Below are positions 7,401-16,185 of a stretch of 35,881 nt of DNA, piece by piece. The stretch is from the NCBI GenBank assembly GCA_964639215.1, contig CAZXCV010000013.1, forward strand, positions 1 through 35,881, read 5' to 3'. Numbering within the stretch: the stretch's first letter is position 1; each line of letters begins with the position of its first letter. The translations under genes were made by a program, and so were the position numbers. Source of the stretch: UBA6120 sp964639215 (GTDB lineage: Bacteria > Bacillota_I > Bacilli_A > RFN20 > CAG-826). The notes beneath the pieces are model-generated. The model was given only the letters and a program-made list of their open reading frames with translations, was not told where the DNA came from and did not search any database.

Positions 7401-8672
7401 TTATGATTTAACGGCCTCGCCGCTTTTGAATAACATAATCTTTAATAAGATTGGTCCAAAGATTTCACTGATGAACACCGCACCGATAACAATCACGCGA
7501 ATGAGCATGCCATTATACGTCGCCATTGGTCCACTTTCGGCAACTGGAAGTATTTCCATAATCGCTAAACTCAACCCTAAAGCAATCCCACCTTGAGGTA
7601 GTAACCCAAAGCCTGCGTATTTTCGGACAACCTCAGGTGCCTTGGATACACGCGCCCCGATATACGTTCCGAATATTTTTCCAGAAATCCGTGTTACAAA
7701 ATAAATCGCGAGTAAGGCCGCCGCAATCCACGATAACGAGCTAATCTTTAAATCGATGCCACTCATCACAAAGAAAATAATGACAAGTGGGGGTGTCACC
7801 CGTTCAATTAACGGGACAACGGTATCAACCGTCTTCGAAAGGTTTGTATATACCGCTCCAAACGCCATTGCCATCATCAAAGATGAAAGACCAATATCGA
7901 AGGTAAAGTTAACGTATCGTGCGACACCAATCATTAAAAATAACATCGCCACGACAATCGAGGTGCGATTACCACGCCCTGTGAACCATTTCATTAAGAC
8001 GACATTGAGCAAGCCTAAAAGCCCACCAATTATTATCGATGCTCCGATTTCAATAAACGGCAGTGTTAACGCATAGGCAAGGTGAATGTCGTGATTACCA
8101 ACAAGAATGCGGATAATCGACACGGCGATGCCAAAGAAGATAATTCCCGCCGCATCATCAATCGCGACAACAGATAAGATCGTTTGAGCTAACGGACCGC
8201 GCGCTTTATATTGGCGAATCACAAGAATGGTCGCCGCTGGTGCCGTCGCCCCACCAATCGCCCCCATCGCCAAGGCAAAATATAATGGGAATCCAAACGC
8301 CCACACACCCAAAGTAATAAAGGCAACCGCAAAAAACGCTTCAAGGAACGCAATAATAACCGGTGAAGGACCAAGCCGCTTAAAATATTCGAGTTTGAAC
8401 TCCGTGCCAATCGAGAAAGCAATAAAAGCTAGTTCGATATCGGCGACGATTTTAATTGCTTCCACATAGTCATAACCAATGATGCCTGGAAATTGCGGGA
8501 AAATGAGCTGGATAATACCCGGACCAATAAGGACACCGCCTAAGATATAACCAGTGACATTTGGAATATTTAGCCGTTTTGAGAGTTTGCCAAATAGTAA
8601 ACCCGTAAAGAGAATAACTGCTAAACCCAGCAGTAAATTAAAGTCATTATGAGGAAGAATTTCACCAATCAT
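7401..8672 (-). CDS. CPA2-family cation:proton antiporter
   Basis: Polytopic membrane protein of 423 aa with about 12-13 hydrophobic segments and the Na+/H+ exchanger (KefB/NhaS-like) signatures. The N-terminal LNIPNVTGYILGGVLIGPG matches CPA2 antiporters, and later come the ATAPAAT stretch and VVAIDDAAG, the acidic pair region of the ion-binding site. It has no C-terminal RCK/TrkA-N domain, so control may be delegated to the PII-like protein encoded next. The ribosome binding site is weak. Expected role: Na+ or K+ extrusion in exchange for protons at the cytoplasmic membrane; the cation cannot be assigned from sequence. Confidence 0.88.
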   Translation of the reverse strand: MIGEILPHNDFNLLLGLAVILFTGLLFGKLSKRLNIPNVTGYILGGVLIGPGIIQLIFPQFPGIIGYDYVEAIKIVADIELAFIAFSIGTEFKLEYFKRLGPSPVIIAFLEAFFAVAFITLGVWAFGFPLYFALAMGAIGGATAPAATILVIRQYKARGPLAQTILSVVAIDDAAGIIFFGIAVSIIRILVGNHDIHLAYALTLPFIEIGASIIIGGLLGLLNVVLMKWFTGRGNRTSIVVAMLFLMIGVARYVNFTFDIGLSSLMMAMAFGAVYTNLSKTVDTVVPLIERVTPPLVIIFFVMSGIDLKISSLSWIAAALLAIYFVTRISGKIFGTYIGARVSKAPEVVRKYAGFGLLPQGGIALGLSLAIMEILPVAESGPMATYNGMLIRVIVIGAVFISEIFGPILLKIMLFKSGEAVKS

Positions 8673-8783
8673 CGTCGCTACCGCACCCTTATATCGGCAA
8701 TATTATCCGCCTTTTTTAATAGAATGCAATTGTTTTTATAACAATTCGCTACGAATCAATTTTTGTGGTGATAGAAGTTATTT

Positions 8784-9350
8784 TTAAGGTAAAGGATACT
8801 TAGCAATGAGCCGTTCAATGATGCGATCGAGGCGCTTGATGCGCGTCGCTTCTAGCTTAGCGCTGATATAGTAGCCAACATAAGCGCGGTATGAAAATTT
8901 ACCAAGCACCATTAAGTTTTGATATGCTGGTTCTTTTTCTTTTAACTTAGCTAGTAACGTCGCTTCAAGCGTCTGATCTACCCGAGTATCTTCCTCGTAA
9001 CGAGCATGTGCTTTCGCATAGTCAATCGCTACTTGGCCATAACTCGTCATTCGTCCTTCTTTAATAAGGTGCGTTATTGTATCTCGGTTTTTCTTTGAGA
9101 AAAAACTTCCGTTTCTTCTTGGTGAGAAATAGCGCATGTAGGTTGCATCATCAATCCGCTTGACAATGCCGTCAATCCAACCAAAACATAATGCCTCTTC
9201 TAAAGCTTCTGCATATGTGATTGAAGGAAATTGCCCTTGCTTTGGTCCAATAATCCAAATGCCATTATCGTGGACATGTGTAAAGAGCCAGTCACGGAAT
9301 GCCTGACGTGAAGCAAAGGTAAGCTTATCTGCAAGATCGGTCTTATTCAT
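8784..9350 (-). CDS. YdeI/OmpD-associated (OmdA) family protein
   Basis: Matches the YdeI/OmpD-associated family: the R-x-W-L opening, WIIGPKQG, the central YAEALEEALCFGWIDGIVKRID, then YFSPRRNGSFFSKKN. Family members are annotated as bacteriocin-protection or stress proteins, but the biochemical function is uncertain. I place the start at the ATG at 9350, which overlaps the stop of the DUF1801 gene by 8 bases and suggests translational coupling; a TTG at 9383 would add 11 residues but has no ribosome binding site. DUF1801 and YdeI domains are frequently neighbours or fused, in keeping with the arrangement here. Confidence 0.85.
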   Translation of the reverse strand: MNKTDLADKLTFASRQAFRDWLFTHVHDNGIWIIGPKQGQFPSITYAEALEEALCFGWIDGIVKRIDDATYMRYFSPRRNGSFFSKKNRDTITHLIKEGRMTSYGQVAIDYAKAHARYEEDTRVDQTLEATLLAKLKEKEPAYQNLMVLGKFSYRAYVGYYISAKLEATRIKRLDRIIERLIAKYPLP

Positions 9351-9717
9351 CGCGCCAAAAAGTGTGGCAGTTAGCCTTGTCAATCATGTTATATTCAATC
9401 ATCTTTGAGAGTAGTTCATAAGGAACATCTTGTTCATTTTGAATTTGAAAAAGCATTTTTGAAGTAACGTAGCCCGAATTGATTAGGTCATCTTTAAATA
9501 GTGCGATGCCCTTTTGTTCGGGACTGACTGAGATATGGTTTTTAGATACACTAAAAGCAATGATGAACGTACCATGATCTAGCCACATTGGTTGCTTCCA
9601 TTTAATTTCAAGTTTTAATTGCGGAAACTTCCGATGAATCCACGCACTTATTGCTTCAATTCGTTCAATTTGAGCCTGGTTTGATAAGGTTGTGGTAAAC
9701 TCTGCTAATTTTTCCAT
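9343..9717 (-). CDS. DUF1801 / YdhG-like frataxin-fold protein
   Basis: A 124-aa protein of the DUF1801 family, with the typical EIKWKQPMW(L)DHGTFIIAF strand pair, a following ISVSPEQKG strand, and the C-terminal helix containing DVPYELLSKMIEYN. The family has a frataxin-like fold, and one B. subtilis member (YdhG/Fra) is described as an intracellular iron chaperone; whether this protein binds iron is not visible from sequence. It is the first gene of a two-gene unit with the YdeI-type protein. Confidence 0.82.
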   Translation of the reverse strand: MEKLAEFTTTLSNQAQIERIEAISAWIHRKFPQLKLEIKWKQPMWLDHGTFIIAFSVSKNHISVSPEQKGIALFKDDLINSGYVTSKMLFQIQNEQDVPYELLSKMIEYNMIDKANCHTFWRDE

Positions 9718-9837
9718 GTCCTAACCTCATAATCAAATTAATTATAGCGATTGTTATTAATTATTTCCTCCTATCGCTTCATCTTCTAATCTGCTACCCA
9801 ATTTATTTAAAAGTTGCTAAACTTGTAAGGAACACAC

Positions 9838-9893
9838 ATGAACGATTGAATCCTGACCTCATAAAATTATGAGCGTTCATCACTATATGAACG
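9838..9893 (+). promoter_or_regulatory. Cluster of inverted repeats upstream of the YwaF-like gene
   Basis: The heptamer ATGAACG occurs at 9838-9844 and 9887-9893, and its complement CGTTCAT at 9874-9880; the last two form an inverted repeat with a 6-base spacer. Between them is a second perfect palindrome, CTCATAA-AA-TTATGAG (9858-9873). The block ends 50 bp before the ATG at 9943. This arrangement suggests operator sites, but no regulator gene is adjacent. Confidence 0.45.
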
Positions 9894-9942
9894 ATTATCA
9901 CGGCATTCGCACCATGTTCATGGAGAAAGTGACAACGACAAT

Positions 9943-10707
9943 ATGCGTATCTTGGGAACATTATTCGATGCTTATCACATGGGATATATTATTATCTCGC
10001 TCGGACTAACGTCTTTATTTATTTATCTCGGGGTTAAATTTATCAAACACGAAAAATACAAAGATATGTATTTGAAGTTTTGGGCTTGGGTCACATTTCT
10101 ATTACACCTTTCACCGTTATGGGTGGAGTTCCTAAAAGGAAATCCGGCGATTGCGGCTGATAACCAGTTATTCCCAATCTACTTTTGCAATATGTCGATG
10201 TATTTATTACTCATTGTCGCCATCTGGGGCAATAAGAAGACCAAAACGTTTAATTATCTAGCAACCTTTGCCGCTTATGCTGGGGCGCTAGGAGCATTAA
10301 TTTCACTTTTCTATCCCGAGTATTATCTTGGCGAAGGCGCTCGAATGTTTGAGTGGGGTGTATTTAAAAGCATGCTCTCCCATAGCACGATGCTGATTGG
10401 TTCAATTTATCTTCTCGCGGGTGGATATTTCAAAGTCGATAAGAAAAACGTGATTGCCTATGCCGGCGGGTTGCTCGTTTATGGTCTCATTGGCGTCATC
10501 GTTAATGTTACCTTCCAGCTCGCTGGTCTTTACGAACCGAATGCGATGTTCATGCAACGACCTCCAATTGAAGAGGTACCCTTCTTAAACTTTTATGTCA
10601 TTGCCATCATGATGTTGCTTGTTGTGTTTATCACGTCATGGCTTTATGAAATTGGGCGTGAGCGATATCATGCTCATGCCACGCTCGTTAATTCAAAACA
10701 ACATTAA
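9943..10707 (+). CDS. YwaF/TMEM164-family integral membrane protein
   Basis: A 254-aa protein with about seven hydrophobic helices and short loops. The conserved FPIYFCNMSMYLL helix and the later SHSTMLIGSIYLL and FYVIAIMMLL helices match the TIGR02206/YwaF group of bacterial membrane proteins related to eukaryotic TMEM164 and AIG1/ADTRP hydrolases. YwaF itself is uncharacterised; related eukaryotic proteins act on lipid acyl chains, so a lipid role is possible but unproven. It is the only plus-strand gene between 1 and 19.3 kb, has its own upstream repeat cluster and is followed directly by a terminator. Confidence 0.78.
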   Translation: MRILGTLFDAYHMGYIIISLGLTSLFIYLGVKFIKHEKYKDMYLKFWAWVTFLLHLSPLWVEFLKGNPAIAADNQLFPIYFCNMSMYLLLIVAIWGNKKTKTFNYLATFAAYAGALGALISLFYPEYYLGEGARMFEWGVFKSMLSHSTMLIGSIYLLAGGYFKVDKKNVIAYAGGLLVYGLIGVIVNVTFQLAGLYEPNAMFMQRPPIEEVPFLNFYVIAIMMLLVVFITSWLYEIGRERYHAHATLVNSKQH

Positions 10708-10713
10708 TTAAAT

Positions 10714-10740
10714 TCCCGACTCGACGTCGGGATTTCTTTA
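10714..10740 (+). terminator. Rho-independent terminator
   Basis: TCCCGAC (10714-10720) pairs with GTCGGGA (10726-10732) around a 5-base loop, followed by TTTCTTTATTTATTT. It starts 6 bp after the stop of the YwaF-like gene and overlaps the 3' end of the convergent glycosyltransferase gene. Confidence 0.85.
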
Positions 10741-11736
10741 TTTATTTAGCAGTGATTCGTATGTTTTTTTAAGCGCCATTCCAATATTTTCAAGCGATCG
10801 TTCTTGGGCGAGCTGATAGCCGTTTGTCACCACTGACGTCTGATCGCTACTCATGATGTGGCGTAGCTTATGCGAAAATTCGGTGTTATCTTTTGCCTTA
10901 TGGCAGTGTGTCCCATCAGTCAACCAATCAGCGTAAACCCCAATATCACGACATAAAATTGGGCATTTGGATGCTAATGCTTCTAAGACGACGATACCTT
11001 CTGTTTCTTCATAACTCGTAAACATTAGACAGGTCGCATAGTGATAGGCACCTTTAATGATGTCATTATCGATATAGCCGGGCATCAAGGCATTATGTGG
11101 GCGTTCCTTAATCGCTTTCTTGATCTTGTCGCTTATAAGTGCGGGTTGAAGATGTCCAAACCATATGAAGGTAATATCGGGATTAGCCCCGGCAATTTCA
11201 AAAAAGTCGTGGATTCCCTTTCTAGCAAAAAGTAGTCCTATTCCAATCACGACTTTCTGATTGGTGATGTTAAAGTAATCTTTAAAGGCCTTAACCTTCG
11301 CCTTATCATACGCATATTCACTTAAATCAATCCCATTAGATATCCGAATGACCGGTACGCCTAATTGATATTGATTGATCAGCTGTTTAGAATAATTGGT
11401 CGGTGTCACAATCAAGTCGGCATGACGATAAACTTTTAATAATTGCCGATTAAACCATACGGCCATCAACTTATAACCCTTAAAAGAATTGCGAAAATCT
11501 TCTAACGTCGAATGACCGTGAACGATGACGGGAATACCTTTTCGACGACAGCGTTTCACAATCGCATAACTGCGAGGGAAAATCGTGTTTACATGGGCGA
11601 TATCATAAGGATCTTTGGGATTCATGGTGAAAGGAACACCGACATTCGTTAAAGCTCGTTGTTGGTGGCGCATTGCGCGTCCAATCCCCGAGACTTTCAA
11701 GGCTTTCTGGTTTTCAAAATATAAGAGTACGTTCAT
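10738..11736 (-). CDS. GT4 glycosyltransferase, CpoA-like glycolipid synthase
   Basis: Retaining GT4-type glycosyltransferase. The N-terminus (ENQKALKVSGIGRAMRHQQRAL), HGHSTLEDFRNSF and RISNGIDLSEY match the Streptococcus CpoA / Acholeplasma diglucosyl-diacylglycerol synthase group, which adds a second hexose to monoglycosyl-diacylglycerol at the inner face of the cytoplasmic membrane. The E-x7-E motif is present (EETEGIVVLE). Using the ATG at 11736 gives 332 residues; a TTG three codons earlier is possible. The preceding transferase (monoglycosyl-DAG synthase) is not in the window. Donor sugar and acceptor are inferred from similarity I can recall, not shown. Confidence 0.75.
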   Translation of the reverse strand: MNVLLYFENQKALKVSGIGRAMRHQQRALTNVGVPFTMNPKDPYDIAHVNTIFPRSYAIVKRCRRKGIPVIVHGHSTLEDFRNSFKGYKLMAVWFNRQLLKVYRHADLIVTPTNYSKQLINQYQLGVPVIRISNGIDLSEYAYDKAKVKAFKDYFNITNQKVVIGIGLLFARKGIHDFFEIAGANPDITFIWFGHLQPALISDKIKKAIKERPHNALMPGYIDNDIIKGAYHYATCLMFTSYEETEGIVVLEALASKCPILCRDIGVYADWLTDGTHCHKAKDNTEFSHKLRHIMSSDQTSVVTNGYQLAQERSLENIGMALKKTYESLLNK

Positions 11737-11757
11737 TCTCAGCAATCAGATGAGACG

Positions 11758-12294
11758 CTAAATAATCTGTTCGTGTGCGTCATATTCTTCTTTTAACATA
11801 CTGAATAGGCAATCATCATGCGTAACTTCGTTACACTTGACCGCTCGACGTAACATTCCTTCAAGCGTAAATCCAAGCGAGATGAGCATGTGTTGCGACC
11901 GCGGATTGTCGGCAAAGACTCGTGCCGACACAAGCGTTACTTTCTTCTCGTTAAAACAAAAAGCGATTGCCCCTCGTAATACTTCTTTCATATAACCTTT
12001 ACCTTGATAGGCCGGTAACATGTTATAAGAAAACATCACACAATCAACACCGTGGCGGAGTGAATCGCGTTCAATGTTGATTTCCCCAACCATGACATCA
12101 CCTTCTTTTAACGCCATTACAAAGCGATAGGGATGCTTATCGCGTTCAGAGATACCTTTATGAATATCTTCAATTGTCAGTGGCGGATAACAATTGAATT
12201 TGATGATGTCTGGATCGGTGACTAACGCTAACATCAACGGTGCATCTTTCATTTCTGGCGGTCGCACGACCAATTGTTTTGTTTCAAATAACAT
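11758..12294 (-). CDS. GNAT acetyltransferase, RimJ/RimL type
   Basis: GNAT fold of the RimJ/RimL/SpeG class: an opening ETKQLVVRPPEMKDA, FNMLPAYQGKGYMKEVL as the acetyl-CoA pyrophosphate-binding loop (Q/R-x-x-G-x-G/A), and a C-terminal LGFTLEGMLRRAVK typical of the subfamily. I chose the ATG at 12294 (178 aa) because AGAGG is correctly spaced from it; the longer frame to 12333 lacks one. The acceptor (ribosomal-protein N-terminus, other amine) cannot be told. It starts 94 bp after the end of the next GNAT gene and ends 21 bp before the glycosyltransferase. Confidence 0.85.
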   Translation of the reverse strand: MLFETKQLVVRPPEMKDAPLMLALVTDPDIIKFNCYPPLTIEDIHKGISERDKHPYRFVMALKEGDVMVGEINIERDSLRHGVDCVMFSYNMLPAYQGKGYMKEVLRGAIAFCFNEKKVTLVSARVFADNPRSQHMLISLGFTLEGMLRRAVKCNEVTHDDCLFSMLKEEYDAHEQII

Positions 12295-12387
12295 ATATGT
12301 TCCTCTTATTTTTCTCGTCTTATTGTCGATCATTAACCTTAATATCTATTGCAAATCGGCTCTTTTTTTATTAAAGAAGATGTTTGA

Positions 12388-12918
12388 CTACGAATTTAGT
12401 GGTAGCACCATGAAGACGCTATCAAAATACTGATTACCAGCGTGGATTTGATTAGGAAATACGCCTTGGCGTACAAATCCAAATTTTTCATATAAATGAA
12501 GCGCATGTGTATTCTTTGTGACAACGTGGAGCGTTATTTGCTGTACATGTTTATATGTTCTTGCCTTATGAATGAGCGCCTCCAGTAGCGAGGTCGCAAC
12601 ACCCTGATGCCAATAAGCTTGTTTGACACTGATACCAAGTTCCAGAGTATGTTTTAATCTTGGTCTGATTGACCCTGATAATGAGCCAACGGCGATTATT
12701 TCTTCACCCAAAAGAGCAAGTAACATGATCTTGTTATTTTCTTCATTAATTGTGGTTATGTATTCTGCTTCTTGTTCAATGGTATTTGGATGTCCCTCGG
12801 TTCCAAATGTTAGGTAATCGGTCTCCCCGCCGATGATGCGAAGGTACTCTAAAATATTCGCGGCGTCACTGATGACGGGCGTGCGGATAATTAAGTTGTT
12901 TTTGAGATTAGTTACCAT
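12388..12918 (-). CDS. GNAT acetyltransferase
   Basis: A 176-aa GNAT protein. The acetyl-CoA motif is at the strand LELGISVKQAYWHQGVATSLLEALI, followed by the ITLHVVTKNTHALHLYEKFGF signature of the RimI/YhhY-like class. Substrate unknown. It lies between the terminator of the large metabolic operon and the second GNAT gene, so it probably starts a small transcript with 11758-12294. The ribosome binding site is poor (AAAGATAAG). Confidence 0.85.
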   Translation of the reverse strand: MVTNLKNNLIIRTPVISDAANILEYLRIIGGETDYLTFGTEGHPNTIEQEAEYITTINEENNKIMLLALLGEEIIAVGSLSGSIRPRLKHTLELGISVKQAYWHQGVATSLLEALIHKARTYKHVQQITLHVVTKNTHALHLYEKFGFVRQGVFPNQIHAGNQYFDSVFMVLPLNS

Positions 12919-12936
12919 ACTTATCTTTATTATTAT

Positions 12937-12960
12937 AAAAGACGGTGAGGTCCGCCGTCA
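12937..12960 (-). terminator. Terminator of the korDABC-sucCD-exporter operon
   Basis: On the minus strand GACGGCG and CACCGTC (plus-strand arms 12941-12947 and 12953-12959) form a 7-bp stem with one G-T pair, followed by TTTTATAATAAT. It is 29 bp beyond the stop of the AspT-type permease and marks the end of the operon. Confidence 0.75.
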
Positions 12961-12988
12961 TTAAGTTTAGGTGTATCTCAGTGTATAA

Positions 12989-14119
12989 CTAAAAAATAAT
13001 GCAAAGTAATTGGAAGGTAATGACGATAATCGCTAATGCAATCGGATAAGTTGCCGCATAGGCCGTGGCCACATCGTCGGTTTCTGCCGTGCGAATCAAT
13101 GTACCAAGCGCTGGTGTGCTCGTCATCCCGCCACATATGGACCCGAGGCTATTAAACATACTTAGTTTCAGCAATTTAAGCGCCACGACTAACCCGATGA
13201 TCATTGGAATTAATGTCATCAGTGCGCCATAGACAAATAACATCGCCCCTTGTTCAACTAACACAGCCACAAAACCAACGCCAGCTTTTGTGCCCGCTCC
13301 GATTAAAAATAAGACGAGACCGAGTTCGCGTAACGAGACGAGTGTTTCTTTCTTCATTGTCAAATCAATCTTTTTAATTGAACCGAAATGCCCAAAAATA
13401 AGACCGGTGATCAATGGACCACCCGATGTTCCGAGTGCAAATGATACGCCGCCTGGAAGAGGGATTGTAATTTTGCCTAATAGGATGCCTAAGGCAACCG
13501 CTAGTGCAAAAATAAAATATCCAAGCGGATCAAACTGAAACGCTTTGGGTTTCGTCGTGACTGATTCGACCACAATCTTTTGATATTGCTGACGTTCCTT
13601 TTGCATATCGGTCTTAAACATCCGCGGTACTAATTGGACGAAGAGCACAACTCCGATGACTCCAAATGGATAGGCGAGTCCATAACCAATGGAAGCCATA
13701 TTACTACCCGTGGCTTCTAACGCCACCGCAAGTCCTGGCGTTGTCGTTAATGCTCCGGCAAGCAAACCAACGGCCAGTTCAGTCGGAACTAAACCAAAGC
13801 CAATCAGCGCAGCGCAAATTAAGACACCGATGAAAACAATGAATATTCCAAGCACGATAAAAGCAATTGCATTACTTCTAAAATTTCGGAAAAACATCGG
13901 TCCCGCGATAAAACCGACTGCAGTGACAAAAAGCGCTAGTCCAATATTTTGAATGTCCGCAGACACTTGAATATTAAAATGACCAAATACTAAAGCGACA
14001 AGCAAAACCGCCGCCGTCCCTAGACTTAAGCCCTTAATGCTAATGCGCCCAAGTCCATAACCTAAGACGGCGATAATAAAGATGGTGAGAATCGAATTGG
14101 CTTGTAAAAATTCAATCAT
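12989..14119 (-). CDS. Compact AspT/SucE-type dicarboxylate exporter, lacks RCK domains
   Basis: Ten or more membrane helices in two similar halves (about residues 1-165 and 195-376). GALTTTPGLAVAL in the first half and GGMTSTPALGTLI in the second are the duplicated signature of the aspartate:alanine exchanger family (AspT, YidE, YbjL; also Corynebacterium SucE, a succinate exporter). Family members are usually 530-560 aa with two TrkA_C domains between the halves; here only a ~30-residue charged linker (TDMQKERQQ...) remains, giving 376 aa. It lies 15 bp after sucD with a good AAGGT site and shares its operon, so export of succinate is the best guess. Confidence 0.75.
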   Translation of the reverse strand: MIEFLQANSILTIFIIAVLGYGLGRISIKGLSLGTAAVLLVALVFGHFNIQVSADIQNIGLALFVTAVGFIAGPMFFRNFRSNAIAFIVLGIFIVFIGVLICAALIGFGLVPTELAVGLLAGALTTTPGLAVALEATGSNMASIGYGLAYPFGVIGVVLFVQLVPRMFKTDMQKERQQYQKIVVESVTTKPKAFQFDPLGYFIFALAVALGILLGKITIPLPGGVSFALGTSGGPLITGLIFGHFGSIKKIDLTMKKETLVSLRELGLVLFLIGAGTKAGVGFVAVLVEQGAMLFVYGALMTLIPMIIGLVVALKLLKLSMFNSLGSICGGMTSTPALGTLIRTAETDDVATAYAATYPIALAIIVITFQLLCIIF

Positions 14120-14134
14120 ATGCGTTACCTTAAT

Positions 14135-15022
14135 TTAAAACTTAATCCCGCGTTCACGCAATGTCGTGAGGACGGTTTCACCAATTTTGTCAGGTGTTAT
14201 TACAATTTGGACCCCCGCCTCTTTTAGTGCCGCTATTTTACTATGAGCCGTTCCTTTACCACCCGAGATAATCGCACCAGCGTGCCCCATTCGTTTTCCT
14301 TTGGGAGCTGATTGTCCAGCGATAAAGGCAATCACTGGCTTTTTCATGTTCATAGCGATATATTCGGCCGCTTCTTCTTCACCAGATCCACCAATTTCTC
14401 CGGTCATAACAACAGCGTCAGTGTCCGGATCTTGCTCAAACGCCGCTAAGGCATCAACAAAACTGAGCCCTTTAATCGGATCGCCACCGATACCGATAAC
14501 TGTTGATTGGCCAATATTCCGATCACTTAGTTGTTTGACCGTTTCATATGTTAATGTGCCAGATCGCGAGATAATACCAACGCGTCCTGGTCGATGAATA
14601 TAGCCCGGCATAATTCCAATCTTGCACTCATTTGGAGTAATGATGCCGGGACAATTTGGACCGATAAGTTTTGTGTGATATTTTGCTAATACTTCTTTAA
14701 CCTTGATCATGTCTAAGACGGGAATTCCTTCGGTGATACATACGACAAGTTCAATTCCCTCTTCCGAAGCTTCGATGATAGCGCTAGCGGCATACTTAGG
14801 TGGAACAAAAATGACTGAGGCATTCGCATGGGTCGTTTCTTTTGCTTCCCTGACCGTATTAAAAATTGGAATCTCGCCTTGGGTTAGTCCACCTTTCCCT
14901 GGTGTCACACCGCCAACGATCTTCGTGCCATATTCCATCATCTTCGCCGTATGAAAAGCACCTTGTTGGCCTGTAATCCCTTGAACGATAACCCGCGTAT
15001 CGCGATTGACATAAATGCTCAT
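14135..15022 (-). CDS. sucD: Succinyl-CoA synthetase, alpha subunit
   Basis: Catalyses, with SucC, succinyl-CoA + ADP (or GDP) + Pi to succinate + NTP + CoA. The CoA-binding Rossmann motif GITGQQGAFH is at residues 15-24, and the phosphorylated histidine is His247 in KRMGHAGAI, at the E. coli position. ISRSGTLTYE and GIGGDPIKG are conserved. At 295 aa it is full length. It overlaps sucC by 4 bases. In this operon the reaction runs toward succinate and conserves the energy of 2-oxoglutarate oxidation as ATP or GTP. Confidence 0.96.
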   Translation of the reverse strand: MSIYVNRDTRVIVQGITGQQGAFHTAKMMEYGTKIVGGVTPGKGGLTQGEIPIFNTVREAKETTHANASVIFVPPKYAASAIIEASEEGIELVVCITEGIPVLDMIKVKEVLAKYHTKLIGPNCPGIITPNECKIGIMPGYIHRPGRVGIISRSGTLTYETVKQLSDRNIGQSTVIGIGGDPIKGLSFVDALAAFEQDPDTDAVVMTGEIGGSGEEEAAEYIAMNMKKPVIAFIAGQSAPKGKRMGHAGAIISGGKGTAHSKIAALKEAGVQIVITPDKIGETVLTTLRERGIKF

Positions 15023-16185
15023 CTAATTGATCCTCGCGCGGCTTCGATCGCTTTAATCGCACCATCAGCCATGCTAACTGCGCTTGTTATATCTAGCCCC
15101 GATTGCTTTAAAATCTCGCGACCTAAGTCGACATTCGTTCCTTCGAGCCGGACGATAATTGGGACTTTAACGCCTATTTCTTTCGCGGCCATAATGACAC
15201 CAGTTGCAATGACATCGCATTTCATAATGCCACCGAAAATATTGATAAAAATCGCCTTGACATGTGGGTCTGACAAGAGGATTTCAAACGCCACTTTGAC
15301 ACGTTCAACTGTCGCGCTTCCACCGACATCAAGAAAATTTGCCGGATTTCCGCCATAGTTTTTGATAATATCTAATGTCGCCATCGCTAACCCGGCTCCG
15401 TTAACAAGACAACCGATATCGCCATCAAGCGTCACATAACTTAAGTCATGTTGTGAGGCTTTGTATTCTTTTGGATCTTCTTCGTTAACATCTCGTAACC
15501 CCAGTACATCAAGATGGCGAAAAAGGGCATTATCATCAAATGTGACCTTAGCATCAAGGCACAATAGTTCATCATTTGTCGTAATCACCAGTGGATTAAT
15601 CTCAACTAGTGTGCAGTCTTTTGCTAAATATAAGCGTAGCATTGCATCGAGCAATGTTATAAGTTGTTGATGTTGGCTTTCATTTAATGCGAAACCATGA
15701 GCGACGATGTCAATTGCTGAATGTGAAATGGGTGCCTGCGCTGGTATCGGTATCTTGATTATGCGTTCGGGGTGGCTACTAGCAACATCCTCAATTTCAG
15801 TTCCTCCATCGCTTGAAGCAATGACCATAAGTCCAGCGTGATCATAATCACCGGCAATCGCGAGATAAAATTCTTTTTGATAACTAATCGCTTCGGTGAC
15901 TAAAACTTTGGTAACAACTTTGCCTTGTGGACCCGTTTGTTGATTAATGATTTTCATTCCTAAAATAGCTTGAGCAACCTCAAATGCTTCCTCGCTATTT
16001 TTGGCCAGGCGAACGCCACCGGCCTTACCGCGTCCACCTGCATGAACTTGGGCTTTAATGACGGTTTTCTCGTAATGTGTGGCAGCGATTTTTACGTCTT
16101 CAGGTGTAGTTGCGACAATGCCAAGTGGAATCGGCGCTCCGTATTCCGCAAGTAATTGTTTGGCCTGATATTCATGAATTTTCAC
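15019..16185 (-). CDS. sucC: Succinyl-CoA synthetase, beta subunit
   Basis: ATP-grasp subunit that binds the nucleotide and succinate. The N-terminus KIHEYQAKQLLAEYGAP, the GGRGKAGGVRLAK loop, LVEINPLVIT metal-binding segment and FINIFGGIMKCD are all present. I place the start at the GTG at 16185: its TGA-overlap with korC (GTGA) gives translational coupling and exactly 388 residues, the length of E. coli SucC; a TTG at 16206 would add seven residues not found in the family. Residues deciding ADP against GDP use cannot be judged confidently here. Confidence 0.96.
   Translation of the reverse strand: MKIHEYQAKQLLAEYGAPIPLGIVATTPEDVKIAATHYEKTVIKAQVHAGGRGKAGGVRLAKNSEEAFEVAQAILGMKIINQQTGPQGKVVTKVLVTEAISYQKEFYLAIAGDYDHAGLMVIASSDGGTEIEDVASSHPERIIKIPIPAQAPISHSAIDIVAHGFALNESQHQQLITLLDAMLRLYLAKDCTLVEINPLVITTNDELLCLDAKVTFDDNALFRHLDVLGLRDVNEEDPKEYKASQHDLSYVTLDGDIGCLVNGAGLAMATLDIIKNYGGNPANFLDVGGSATVERVKVAFEILLSDPHVKAIFINIFGGIMKCDVIATGVIMAAKEIGVKVPIIVRLEGTNVDLGREILKQSGLDITSAVSMADGAIKAIEAARGSIR

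Noticed and set aside
7756..8469. Long plus-strand open frames opposite the antiporter gene
   Set aside because: They are shadows of a GC-richer coding gene on the other strand and have low-complexity composition without ribosome binding sites.
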